From: Nitrococcus mobilis
Lineage (GTDB): Bacteria; Pseudomonadota; Gammaproteobacteria; Nitrococcales; Nitrococcaceae
Direction of reading: 5' to 3'
Length of the DNA: 32,160 bases
Assembly (NCBI GenBank): GCA_024102725.1
Contig: JAGFJL010000001.1
Span: 1 to 32,160, forward strand
Below the pieces are notes generated by a model that had not been told where the DNA came from, searched no databases, and saw nothing but the letters and a program-made list of their open reading frames with translations. Shown here one piece after another: positions 7,777 to 16,174 of the stretch (its first letter is position 1; the number at the start of each line of letters is the position of its first letter). Position numbers and translations under genes: made by a program.

Positions 7777-9618
7777 ATGGCCGCCATGGTTAAGCGGATT
7801 TTCACCACGCTTTGGTACCTGATCGTTGTGGCATGGCGTGCCCTGATCGCGCTGTTCGTTTTGTTGTTCCTGGCGCTCGTGTTCTTCGCCATCAAGGGTC
7901 CGCCGGCGCCTCATGTGGGCGATAACGTTGCATTGGTTTGGGCGCCGCAGGGCAGCGTGGTGGAGCGCAGTGAGCTCGAACCGGGTGTGTTGCTCAGACG
8001 GTTCATGGAAGAGAAGCCGCAGCAAACCCCGTTGCGTGACCTGATGGTTGCGTTGCGGCGCGGTGCGAGTGATGCGCGAATCACTCTGGCCGTGCTGCAA
8101 CTCGATGAATTGCAGCAGGCCGGTATGGCTCAGCTGCAAGAGCTGGGTGGCGCGATACGCGATTTTCGGGCCAGCGGCAAGAAGGTGATCGCCTACGCCC
8201 AATCCTACACCCAGCTCCAGTATTATCTGGCCGCTTTGGCGGACAAAGTTTATCTGGATCCCCTGGGCGCGGTGCTGCTGCAAGGATTCGGCGTCTATCA
8301 CCATTACTTCAAGGATGCTCTTGATGAGCTGGGGGTGAAGGTTCATGTGTTCCGCGTGGGCCAGTACAAGGCGGCGGTGGAACCATTTATGCGCAATGAC
8401 ATGTCGGCGCAGGCCCGCCGAGAGAATCTGACCTGGTTGCACACGCTGTGGAATGTCTACAAGGCCGATGTGGCTCATTCGCGTGGCTTGCCACTGAGCG
8501 CGATCGATCGCTACATCGACAATTTGCCTGCCGAGTTGGCGGCGCACGATGGCGATACGGCGGCTTTGGCCCGCTCGGCCGGGTTGGTCGATAAGCTGGT
8601 CACTCCGGCCGAACTGCGCGCCGAGTTGGCGAGCGTTGTGGGAGAGGATACGCGAACCGGCGGCTTCCGGCAGATCAACAGCCTGGATTATCTGCGGGCG
8701 AGCGGCGGATTGCAGGCGAATGATCAGCCCGGCAAAGTGGGCTTGATCACAATGGAGGGTCTGATCGCCGACGGCGAGAGCCAACCCGGGATCGTGGGGG
8801 GGGACACCATCGCCCAGCAGATTCGTGATGCGCGTCGGGATAGCAGCATCGCCGCCTTGATCCTGCGTGTGAACAGCCCGGGCGGGAGCGCAACCGCAAG
8901 CGAGGTGATTCGCCGTGAAGTGGCGGCGACCCGCCAGGCCGGCAAACCGGTGGTGGTATCCATGTCGGCAGTGGCCGCATCGGGCGGATATTGGGCCGCG
9001 ATGAACGCTAATCAGATTTGGGCTCAGGCCAGCACATTGACCGGTTCCATCGGTATTTTCGGCTTGCTTCCCAATGTTCAGACCGCTCTGGAAAAGTTGG
9101 GTATCCACACCGACGGGGTGGGCACCCACGCTCTTACCGGTGCGCTGCGAGTGGATCGGCCGTTGAGCCCGGAGGGCGCGCGCCTGGTACAGTTGGTCAT
9201 CGAGCAAGGCTATCAGCGGTTTATCCACCGGGTGGCTCAGGCGCGTGGTATGAGCGTGGAGGCCGTGGATCGGATCGCTCAGGGTCGGGTGTGGAGTGGT
9301 CGGGACGCCAAGCGCTTGGGGCTCGTAGACCATTTGGGGGGACTGCACCAGGCGGCCTCAGCCGCCGCCGCGCTCGCGGGACTACCAAAGGACCGATTTA
9401 TGCTCGTGCCCGTGCCGGCAACCCAGAGCCTGCGTGAGCGCGTGCTACAGCATTTCGTCGCGCTGGTCCAACAGTTCGATACCAAGCAGCGACTCATTCC
9501 GGCTTGGCTTGAGTGGTTGGTACCATGGCCCGATGAAACGCTGCCGCTCGCTTGGTTGCAGGATCCCAATGCCACTTACGCCTATTGCCCTTGTTGGCTG
9601 GATTGGGGAGGGCGGTAA
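7777..9618 (+). CDS. sppA: Signal peptide peptidase SppA, 67K long form (protease IV)
   Basis: A 613-residue protein with one N-terminal membrane anchor (about residues 14-38) and two tandem S49 domains. The catalytic Lys is in the N-terminal repeat, VFRVGQYKAAVEP (Lys198). The catalytic Ser is in the C-terminal repeat, SAVAASGGYWAA (Ser402). NSPGGSATAS at 366-375 and TGSIGIFG complete the family core. These proteins cleave residual signal peptides in the inner membrane, with the active site on the periplasmic side. Length matches the E. coli long form (618). GGGAGA lies upstream of ATG 7777; ATG 7786 is an alternative. A run of eight G at 8796-8803 lies inside the gene. No partner gene is adjacent. 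Confidence 0.95.
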   Translation: MAAMVKRIFTTLWYLIVVAWRALIALFVLLFLALVFFAIKGPPAPHVGDNVALVWAPQGSVVERSELEPGVLLRRFMEEKPQQTPLRDLMVALRRGASDARITLAVLQLDELQQAGMAQLQELGGAIRDFRASGKKVIAYAQSYTQLQYYLAALADKVYLDPLGAVLLQGFGVYHHYFKDALDELGVKVHVFRVGQYKAAVEPFMRNDMSAQARRENLTWLHTLWNVYKADVAHSRGLPLSAIDRYIDNLPAELAAHDGDTAALARSAGLVDKLVTPAELRAELASVVGEDTRTGGFRQINSLDYLRASGGLQANDQPGKVGLITMEGLIADGESQPGIVGGDTIAQQIRDARRDSSIAALILRVNSPGGSATASEVIRREVAATRQAGKPVVVSMSAVAASGGYWAAMNANQIWAQASTLTGSIGIFGLLPNVQTALEKLGIHTDGVGTHALTGALRVDRPLSPEGARLVQLVIEQGYQRFIHRVAQARGMSVEAVDRIAQGRVWSGRDAKRLGLVDHLGGLHQAASAAAALAGLPKDRFMLVPVPATQSLRERVLQHFVALVQQFDTKQRLIPAWLEWLVPWPDETLPLAWLQDPNATYAYCPCWLDWGGR

Positions 9619-10108
9619 AGGCGCAGCGCTAAATACCTCGTCCACGCCCGGTTGGGCGAGTGGGTATCTCCATAACATCCCTCCCCGAGAGTCTTCCTCG
9701 TGCCGCGTCTTTGCTCAGCCTCGTTTTCCTAGGCGGCTAATCGCTGCCGGTATTTCGTTGTTTGCGACATCCCGTTAATGAAACGCACCCGATGCCGAGG
9801 ATTTGGTGTAAGTCACTATCTGAGGCGTATCGATAGCATAGCCTATAAGGCACAACACCAAAGAAAACGAACCGGCCATCGTATATAGCCCAAAGCCGGT
9901 GGAAGGCGGGTGAATTGGCCGTGGCTACCCTACGTAGGCGCATAAATCAAGCGGCCGCGAAGTACCCGCACCGTCGTCTGACCAAACAAAACAAGAACGT
10001 TAAACATTCGTATCTTTAATACCGTCCTGAATTGTCGCAAGCAATGGCCCTATTTCGTCCAATATGCTCCGCCACGGAGTGGCCCGGGGGACTTAAACGG
10101 AGGCAATT
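9619..10108. other. 490-base leader region upstream of the CqsA-like gene
   Basis: No gene is supported. A reverse ORF (9737-9943) lacks family features. The spacer carries small hairpins: ACCGGC...GCCGGT (9871-9876 with 9895-9900) and GCCAC-GGA-GTGGC (10071-10083). The latter ends 15 bases before the GGAGG ribosome site of the autoinducer synthase gene. An AT-rich stretch near 10000-10020 is the best place for that promoter, but I cannot assign -35 and -10 boxes with confidence. There is no T-run terminator directly after sppA that I can identify. Confidence 0.4.
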
Positions 10109-11368
10109 ATGATGCAGACGGCTTATGCAGAGCTTCGGGGTGAGGTGGGCTGGGAGAAGCCCTCGTGGGAACCTGCATTTCTTAAAAATCGCGTAGCGGC
10201 ATACTATCGCGAGCGAGTCGAGAAAACTTGGAACGGTGGGCATATCATGCGTGGACGGCAACCGAGTACCGACTCGGTGGTGCTCCAGAGCAACGATTAC
10301 CTATCGATTGCTCGGCATCCGGCTATTCTGCGCGCCCAGACCGAAGCGATCGAGTGCACTGGCAACGGTCTGCTCATGTCGGCGGTCTTTTTGCAGGGGG
10401 ATGAGCCGCAGCCGCGGCTGGAAGCCGAATTCGCCGATTATCTCGGCAGTGAGGCCACGGTGCTGTGCCAGTCCGGTTGGTGTGCCAACGTCGGTTTGGT
10501 TCAGGCCATCGCCGATGCTCGCGTGCCCGTGTACGTAGACATGTTCGCCCACATGTCGTTACACCAAGGCATTTTGTGCGCCGGTGCCGTCGCTCGGCCG
10601 TTTCGGCATAACGACGTTGATCATCTGGAGCGGCAGATTCGCCGGCACGGGCCGGGCATCGTCGTAGTGGACTCGATCTACAGCACGACCGGCGATATGG
10701 CGCCGCTGGTGGCGATCACAGAAATCGGGTTGCGCCACGGCTGCGTGCTGGTGGTGGATGAGTCGCATTCTTTGGGTACCCATGGACCGGATGGGGCGGG
10801 GCTGGTAGCCGCCAACGGCCTGGCCGATCGGGTCCATTTCCGCACCGCGAGCCTCGCCAAGGCCTTCGCCGGCCGCGCCGGGCTGATTACCTGCTCGGCC
10901 TCTTTTGCCGAGTACTTCAAATGCACGGCCCGGCCGGCGATTTTCAGCTCTACGCTATTGCCACATGAGATTGCAGGGCTGCACGCCGCTCTGCGGGTGA
11001 TACGCGAGGAGGAATGGCGCCGCCAGCGGCTGCATCGCAACGCTCGCTATTTGCGCGATGAGCTCAGCCGGCTCGGCTACAATTTGGCGAGCCACTCGCA
11101 GATTATCGGCCTCGAGTCCGGGCCGGAGCCTCAAACCATCGTACTGCGCGATGCTTTGGAGTCACGCGGAATCTTTGGCTCGGTGTTTTGTGCTCCGGCG
11201 ACACCGGCCAATCGCTCGTTGATCCGCTTGTCCGTGAATGCAGCGCTCTGCGGCTCTCAACTGCGGCGGATCGTGAACGCCTGCGCGGCTATTCGCGAGG
11301 AAGTGGACCTGCTGAGTTGGGCATCCACTCGGCGCAGGCCACGCTCTGCTTCGGTCCTCTGCCGGTAA
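10109..11368 (+). CDS. cqsA: CqsA/LqsA-type alpha-hydroxyketone autoinducer synthase
   Basis: A 419-residue PLP-dependent alpha-oxoamine synthase (fold type I; KBL/BioF relatives). QSNDYLSIARHP at residues 60-71 and the glycine-rich TGNGLLMSAVFLQGDEPQ segment (84-101) are family landmarks. Other motifs are CQSGWCANVGLVQ (120-132), VVDESHSLGTHGPDG (215-229) with the cofactor-binding Asp, and the Schiff-base Lys251 in TASLAKAFAGRAG. CqsA of Vibrio and LqsA of Legionella condense an aminoacyl or SAM-derived donor with acyl-CoA to make 3-aminotridecen-4-one/CAI-1 or LAI-1. Assignment to this branch rather than BioF or KBL follows from the QSGWCANVG motif and the adjacent CqsS-type kinase. GGAGG precedes two consecutive ATG codons (10109 and 10112); the second has the better spacing. 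It converges on the response-regulator gene with 63 bases between stops. The signal molecule made is unknown. Confidence 0.88.
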   Translation: MMQTAYAELRGEVGWEKPSWEPAFLKNRVAAYYRERVEKTWNGGHIMRGRQPSTDSVVLQSNDYLSIARHPAILRAQTEAIECTGNGLLMSAVFLQGDEPQPRLEAEFADYLGSEATVLCQSGWCANVGLVQAIADARVPVYVDMFAHMSLHQGILCAGAVARPFRHNDVDHLERQIRRHGPGIVVVDSIYSTTGDMAPLVAITEIGLRHGCVLVVDESHSLGTHGPDGAGLVAANGLADRVHFRTASLAKAFAGRAGLITCSASFAEYFKCTARPAIFSSTLLPHEIAGLHAALRVIREEEWRRQRLHRNARYLRDELSRLGYNLASHSQIIGLESGPEPQTIVLRDALESRGIFGSVFCAPATPANRSLIRLSVNAALCGSQLRRIVNACAAIREEVDLLSWASTRRRPRSASVLCR

Positions 11369-11431
11369 GGGTGTCCTGACAGCGGATTGAACGGATGCGG
11401 CGGGGGCGAAGCACCGTTTATGGATAACTTG

Positions 11432-12460
11432 TCATGGGCGGGGCAGTGCTAGCGTCGCATCCAATTCGTCGAGAAAGGAGCGATAGCTCGCGATCTGCCA
11501 GCCGAGCCACCGGTAGAGTGGGGGTTCGTCGATGAGCGCAAGATAGTAGCGCCGTGCGCCGTGCAGTATTTTGGCCGGAAAGAGAAAATCCTCCCAATCG
11601 AGGCACTCTGGGCGGTAATAGCCTGCGGAGCGCCAGAAATAGGGCACGGCGCTGCCGCTGGCGAGCTTCTCCAGCAACGGCGCTGGCCCACCTTGATCGC
11701 GGATGATCTCCTGATGCACGTGCAGATCCTCTTCGGTGAGCACAACCAGTCGATACGGCCGACCATCGTCGGTGATCAGCAAGAAGCCGCTGGGCTCGGC
11801 TACGTAGTAATGCTCGACCAGCCGGTATTCCTCGCATAAGCGTTCGAAATGGTAAATGAAAACAGGATCTTTGAGAAATGCGGCTTCCTCGCCGTCGATC
11901 GACTGTTGGAGCAATCGTGAGGCATCTTGAAAATGCTGCGCCTGCAATTCCTTGATGCTTTGGTTTAAGTCAGCCGCTACATTTTGCCAGCTCTTGCGAA
12001 TGAATCGGTCGATCAGTCCCTGATTGAAGCCCTCCACCGCGACTTTTTCGTCGCCAACCCCCGTGAAGAGGATTTTTTTGATATGCGGATTGCGGATGCG
12101 TCGGCAAAATTCTAGACCATTCATGCCAGGCATAGCATAGTCAACGACCACTACGGAAACCTCGGAGAAGCGTTTGGGGTCGGTTACCGCCTCTTCCAAC
12201 GCCGCGATATCCACGCGCAGGAAGTGATTACGCATCGGCCAGCCGACGGCTTCCCGATGCTGGTAGAAGCAGCGTTGGTAAGGGCGTACGCGGTTCTCGC
12301 AGTGCTGCAGATGTTCCAGAGCCGCCTGGGGTGAGTCGAACAACCGATAGGCCAGTCGTTCGTCGAGTTCCAGACTGAGATTGGTGAGGAATGTCGCGTC
12401 ATCGTCGAGGACAAGCACGGTCGAGGGAAAGCGGTAAGGGGGGATTGACTTGTCATCCAT
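11432..12460 (-). CDS. LqsR-like response regulator with atypical receiver and unassigned output domain
   Basis: A 342-residue protein. The N-terminal receiver has the acidic cluster VLVLDDDA (residues 15-22), phosphoacceptor Asp107 in VVVVDYAMPGMNG, Thr133 in LFTGVGDE and Lys156 in IRKSWQN. Asp107 is about 50 residues further in than usual because residues about 55-98 are inserted between the second strand and the phosphorylation site. Residues about 165-342 form an output region rich in aromatic and acidic residues (VFIYHFERLCEEYRLVEHYY, then FLLITDDGRPYRLVVLTEED). I do not recognise it as a helix-turn-helix, GGDEF, EAL or HPt domain. The start overlaps the kinase gene's stop by eight bases, so the two are translationally coupled. 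By context it is the phosphotransfer partner of the kinase, as LqsR is for LqsS in Legionella. Orthology to LqsR is inferred from context and length, not proved. Confidence 0.75.
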   Translation of the reverse strand: MDDKSIPPYRFPSTVLVLDDDATFLTNLSLELDERLAYRLFDSPQAALEHLQHCENRVRPYQRCFYQHREAVGWPMRNHFLRVDIAALEEAVTDPKRFSEVSVVVVDYAMPGMNGLEFCRRIRNPHIKKILFTGVGDEKVAVEGFNQGLIDRFIRKSWQNVAADLNQSIKELQAQHFQDASRLLQQSIDGEEAAFLKDPVFIYHFERLCEEYRLVEHYYVAEPSGFLLITDDGRPYRLVVLTEEDLHVHQEIIRDQGGPAPLLEKLASGSAVPYFWRSAGYYRPECLDWEDFLFPAKILHGARRYYLALIDEPPLYRWLGWQIASYRSFLDELDATLALPRP

Positions 12461-13778
12461 GATGGCTCACTCCTGGAAAAGTCAGCATAAACTCGGTGTA
12501 CTTGCCGTATTCGGTTTTGCAATGGATAGAGCCGCCAAAGCTTCCCATAACCATTTTACAGAATGCCAACCCGATGCCAGCGCCTTGATCCATCGTGCGC
12601 GAGGAATAGAAGCGGTTGTATATATAAGGCAGCACCTCCGGCCGAATCCCGGTACCGGTATCCAGGACATGCAGGATGCCGTCCGTTCCGTTGCACTCGG
12701 TCCAGATTACGATCTCCCCGTGACCGGCCTCCGCGATGAAATGCAAGGCGTTGCGTAATAAATTAAAGATGACGTGGATCATGAGCAAAGGCGAGCCTTG
12801 GAATACGAAATCTTCTCCCGGGCGCCAACGGACCCGCTCGCGTTCTGTTTGAGATCGAAACGGGTAGCGCTTCAGCGCGATCGCCACACACTCACTAATA
12901 TGAGTAATAGTGTACTCTGAAGCGTCCAGTTGGTGTCGCCCCGCGTTTATTAATAGCATGTCGATTATCGTATTCGAGTAATTGGTCTCGTTTTCGATGC
13001 GATCCAGTACGGATTTTAGGGCGCGCCGGTGCCCTTGACGCATCGGAGGTACACACAGTCCCTTTTCCCGAGCGAGTTCGTACGCTTCGAGCAAGTGCGG
13101 TAGATAACGCCTCAGACCGCCTACTCCGCTGCGGATGCCGAGCAGCGGGGTGCGCAACTCATGGGCGATGTTGCGGCTGACGGCGAACATGGCATCCAGC
13201 CGCTCTTGGCTCACCAAAGCGGCTTTATAATTGACGATGCTGCCAGTAACCATCACGAACAAATAGATCGGCAGCTGCGCTAAATAGTCGGCCGGGACGG
13301 TGATTTGACCGCCGGTTGCGATGTGGGCAAGCCAAGCGAGTGTTGTACCGGTCGCAAACAGCAGGCTCAGCAACAGCCATTCTTGTACCAGCAGCACCAG
13401 CAAGATCAAGGCGGCCATGGTCGATGTATGCCATACATCGGACATGCCGTTTTTCAGCAGCATAAAGGTGAAAAAAAACGGCAAGGCATAGAGCATGGTG
13501 AAAAACCAATACACTCCCAGCAAGGGGCGCCAGTGCTTCGGCCAACGCGGCAGGAATAGGTAGGGCAGGAATATCCCCGCTCCGATCAGCCGTAAGCCAA
13601 GGTTCTCGTAGGGCTGGGGGAACCAGTCGTGCCAGATGAAGTAATACGCTGGAAACCCCACAACCCCGACTATGCCGATAGGGAAGAAATTCGGCTCCGA
13701 CTGGCGCGCCCCTTGCGCCAGGGCCAAACGCAGCCGTGCAAGCAGCCGATTCCATCCACGATGAATTCTCTTCAGCAT
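12453..13778 (-). CDS. cqsS: CqsS-type membrane sensor histidine kinase (no receiver domain)
   Basis: A 441-residue protein. Residues 27-185 form about six membrane helices. The stretch SEPNFFPIGIVGVVGFPAYY, then FIWHDWFPQPYENLGLR (27-63), closely resembles Vibrio CqsS, as does the later ALPFFFTFMLLKNGMSDVW. The kinase core has the H box SRNIAHELRTPL (His206), the N box NLLRNALH (Asn343), DTGTGI (373-378) and GAGIGL (399-404). CqsS-family sensors bind alpha-hydroxyketone autoinducers in the membrane helices and switch between kinase and phosphatase states. The protein ends after the ATPase domain, so the C-terminal receiver found in the Vibrio hybrid CqsS is missing, as in Legionella LqsS. 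The next gene supplies a regulator and overlaps by eight bases (ATGGATGA). There is no strong ribosome site at ATG 13778. The synthase gene lies convergently beyond the regulator. Confidence 0.9.
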   Translation of the reverse strand: MLKRIHRGWNRLLARLRLALAQGARQSEPNFFPIGIVGVVGFPAYYFIWHDWFPQPYENLGLRLIGAGIFLPYLFLPRWPKHWRPLLGVYWFFTMLYALPFFFTFMLLKNGMSDVWHTSTMAALILLVLLVQEWLLLSLLFATGTTLAWLAHIATGGQITVPADYLAQLPIYLFVMVTGSIVNYKAALVSQERLDAMFAVSRNIAHELRTPLLGIRSGVGGLRRYLPHLLEAYELAREKGLCVPPMRQGHRRALKSVLDRIENETNYSNTIIDMLLINAGRHQLDASEYTITHISECVAIALKRYPFRSQTERERVRWRPGEDFVFQGSPLLMIHVIFNLLRNALHFIAEAGHGEIVIWTECNGTDGILHVLDTGTGIRPEVLPYIYNRFYSSRTMDQGAGIGLAFCKMVMGSFGGSIHCKTEYGKYTEFMLTFPGVSHHG

Positions 13779-14267
13779 GGCGTCGTTCTAGCGCAGTACG
13801 GAGCCCGTTGCACCCTTCGCAACGGCAGCCCGCTGCTGAATGCTCTCTTTGTGGCCGAGGCCTTTTTGCGGTTTCGGCGGCGCCGCAAGTCCCAGTAGCG
13901 TCCTCCCGCTCAGGTTGCAAGTAGGGCCTTCAGGTGATTTCATCGATCGTGTGCATAAAAGCACCGCAGCACTATATGCTTGAGATTAGGATACGGTGGA
14001 TGTCAATGCATGTCATTGCATTTACCGGGCCGGCACCTCGACCTTTCATCTTGGCACGCGCCGCTGCATATGAGGCATGACAGGTAACATCAAGCGGGTG
14101 CTGGTATGGTGGAATGGGTCAAGGTGACAGCGTATCGTTAAAATGGTCTTTGTAGTCCGGCCATCTACTCGGCGGTTGCAGTGAGTGCATGGCTACGGAG
14201 AGTGGGCTGCGCATTGGCCAAGATCCAAGCGAAGGATAATTACATCACTGTGATACGGAACGGTTTC
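13779..14267. other. 490-base divergent intergenic region (kinase promoter side)
   Basis: No gene is supported. It separates the leftward kinase-regulator pair from the rightward DUF423 gene, so it should carry both promoters. The visible feature is the tandem 10-mer at 14001-14020. The upstream extension of the DUF423 frame to 14181 has no ribosome site and was not used. Confidence 0.45.
14001..14022. promoter_or_regulatory. Tandem 10-bp repeat / inverted hexamer, possible operator
   Basis: TGTCAATGCA and TGTCATTGCA follow one another directly, one mismatch in ten, so equivalent faces are one helical turn apart. The same bases also form an inverted pair, AATGCA-TGTCAT-TGCATT. It lies about 220 bases upstream of the kinase start and 245 upstream of the DUF423 start. 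The arrangement is typical of regulator sites, but no regulator can be named. Confidence 0.35.
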
Positions 14268-14651
14268 ATGCACGGCAAGCTGTTCGTGATTCTCGGCGGC
14301 CTGAATCTTTTTCTCGGTGTGGCTTTGGGCGCCTTCGGCGCGCATGGCCTGCGTGCGCGGGTGCCGCTCGAAATGCTGGAAGTCTGGCATACCGGTGTGG
14401 AGTATCAGCTTGTCCATGCCTTGGGTTTGCTCGCGGTAGGGCTGGTGTTACCCCACCTGACAGCAGTGGTTGCCGTTGTGGCAGGGGCCGGCTGGTTGAT
14501 GCTCATCGGAATCGTGCTCTTCTCCGGCAGCCTCTATGGATTGGTTTTGACCGAGGTGCGTTGGTTGGGCGCCGTGACGCCGTTTGGTGGCGCGCTGTTC
14601 CTGTTGGCTTGGCTGCTGCTGGTCTGGGGTGTGTGGAAGGGCTGGAGTTGA
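14268..14651 (+). CDS. DUF423 family membrane protein (YgdD-like)
   Basis: A 127-residue protein when started at ATG 14268. The opening KLFVILGGLNLFLGVALGAF, followed by GAHGL, then the HTGVEYQLVHALGLLAVG stretch and a C-terminal PFGGALFLLAWLLL, match the DUF423 pattern of four membrane helices. It should sit in the inner membrane; the function of the family is not established. The longer reading from 14181 adds a polar segment unlike family members and has no ribosome site. A weak GGAACGG lies before ATG 14268. It is apparently monocistronic, with its 3' end facing thiI convergently. Confidence 0.88.
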   Translation: MHGKLFVILGGLNLFLGVALGAFGAHGLRARVPLEMLEVWHTGVEYQLVHALGLLAVGLVLPHLTAVVAVVAGAGWLMLIGIVLFSGSLYGLVLTEVRWLGAVTPFGGALFLLAWLLLVWGVWKGWS

Positions 14652-14759
14652 GACCTGAGCGAGGTTTCCGCTCAATCAGGTTGGCTGCGTAGCGCGGGCG
14701 TAAGGTTCTGTAAGGTTTTTACACCTGACTGGAAGCGCGAAAGCTTAGCTGCCGGCGAG

Positions 14760-16025
14760 TCAAGCCGACTTTGCTGCGTGCGCAGCCGAACCCGTCTCCA
14801 GTACCTCGCCCGTGTCGAACGTTAGAACCCGCATCTCGGCGAGGGTGCGCTCGAGCAATGCTTCGTAGTTTGGCAACAATCGCTTTTCAAGCCGTTGCAG
14901 CTGCTCCGGCTGGGACTTGGTGCGTGGGTGCCGGCTGAGCAGAGCACAGCAGTCCTTGTAAGGCTCGGTCGATAGCTCGTAAGTGCCGATCGTCCGCGCA
15001 CGCTCGACGATCTCTTGTTTATCCATCCCGATCAAGGGGCGCAGAATCGGCAGGGTCGTCGCCTGGGAGTGGCTGACTATATTTTCCAACGTTTGCGAGG
15101 CGACTTGGCCAAGGCTATCGCCGACCACGAGTGCCTGTCCGCCATAGCGTTCGGCCAGGCGGGTCCCGAGGCGGGCCATGAAACGGCGAAAGAGGATCAT
15201 TTCGAAGCCGGAGGGTGGTTGGCCAATCAGCGCCAGATCGAAATGCGTATAGGGTGCCAAAAACAGCCGCGAGCGTAGAGTATAGATGCTCAACCGCTTG
15301 GCAATGCGGCTGACGAGGTTCTCGAGCAGCCGCTCGGAAGCGAGGTGCGTTGCTGTCAAATGCAGGAAATTCACTCGACAACCCCGTTTGGCCATTAAGA
15401 AGGCTGCTACCGGGGAGTCGATGCCGCCCGAGAGCAGGCTCAATACGGAGCCGGCGGTGAACACCGGCAGACCGCCCAGCCCTCGGTGGCGCGCGTCATA
15501 AAGGTATACTCCCTCGGGGTAGATGTCGACGTAGAAGTGCTGATCCGGGCGTGACAGATCCACGCGTGACCAGTTCGTGTGTTCGATGATGGCGGCGCCC
15601 AAACGGCGGGCGAGCTCATCGGATCGCAAAGGAAACCCCTTGTCGCCCCGATTGACCCGAACCGCAAAGCTCGCTTGCGCGCGCCAGTTTTCATGGGCCA
15701 TGCGCACCACGATTTCCTCGATCCGATGCAGTTGCGGCGACGCGCTGGGCCAGTGCAACTCCGCACGAGGGAGGAACGCCGCGGCCGCGACTGAGGCGAT
15801 ACCGGCCACGCCCCGCAGCATGGTGGCAATCTCAAAGACATCGGCGCGCGGCGTATCTGGAATGTGCACCGTGATCCGATTGTGGCCGCGCCGCACCGGC
15901 CAGTGCACACCGCGGCGCAGCAGGCGGTGTTTGATGTTGCGTCGCAACTGAAGCTCGAACTCGCGACGATTATGGCCTTTGAGTGCAACCTCGGCGAAAT
16001 GGAGCAGGATCCGATGTCTCAGCAT
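14760..16025 (-). CDS. thiI: tRNA 4-thiouridine synthase ThiI (form without rhodanese domain)
   Basis: A 421-residue protein. It has the N-terminal ferredoxin-like part (LLHFAEVALKGHNRREFE), a THUMP domain to about residue 170 (SFAVRVNRGDKGFPLRSDEL), and a PP-loop ATP pyrophosphatase domain with SLLSGGIDSPVAAFLM (196-211). Further on are VVGDSLGQVASQTLEN (300-315) and EPYKDCCALL with Cys359/Cys360, corresponding to the conserved cysteine of the catalytic domain. ThiI adenylates U8 of tRNA and inserts sulfur to give s4U. E. coli ThiI (482 residues) has a C-terminal rhodanese domain that carries the persulfide. This protein ends before it, so another sulfur donor must serve, as in the Bacillus form, which works with a dedicated cysteine desulfurase. 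No such desulfurase is in the window. There is no clear ribosome site before ATG 16025. Confidence 0.92.
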   Translation of the reverse strand: MLRHRILLHFAEVALKGHNRREFELQLRRNIKHRLLRRGVHWPVRRGHNRITVHIPDTPRADVFEIATMLRGVAGIASVAAAAFLPRAELHWPSASPQLHRIEEIVVRMAHENWRAQASFAVRVNRGDKGFPLRSDELARRLGAAIIEHTNWSRVDLSRPDQHFYVDIYPEGVYLYDARHRGLGGLPVFTAGSVLSLLSGGIDSPVAAFLMAKRGCRVNFLHLTATHLASERLLENLVSRIAKRLSIYTLRSRLFLAPYTHFDLALIGQPPSGFEMILFRRFMARLGTRLAERYGGQALVVGDSLGQVASQTLENIVSHSQATTLPILRPLIGMDKQEIVERARTIGTYELSTEPYKDCCALLSRHPRTKSQPEQLQRLEKRLLPNYEALLERTLAEMRVLTFDTGEVLETGSAAHAAKSA

Positions 16026-16174
16026 GGGTAATGTACGTGGATGCCAGGGGGGCGAATGGTAGCCATGTAGATGGCGATCGGTTCCGCGGATTCGTTCCTC
16101 GCTACTTATAACAAATATTCTATTATAACGCCCTGGCGCCTTTCCCGGGAGGACGACGCACAGGTGCAGATCAC

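Noticed and set aside
7717..9348. 543-codon open frame antisense to sppA
   Set aside because: It lies wholly opposite the conserved SppA gene, its product has no family features and is rich in His/Gln/Arg as expected for a GC-driven antisense frame.
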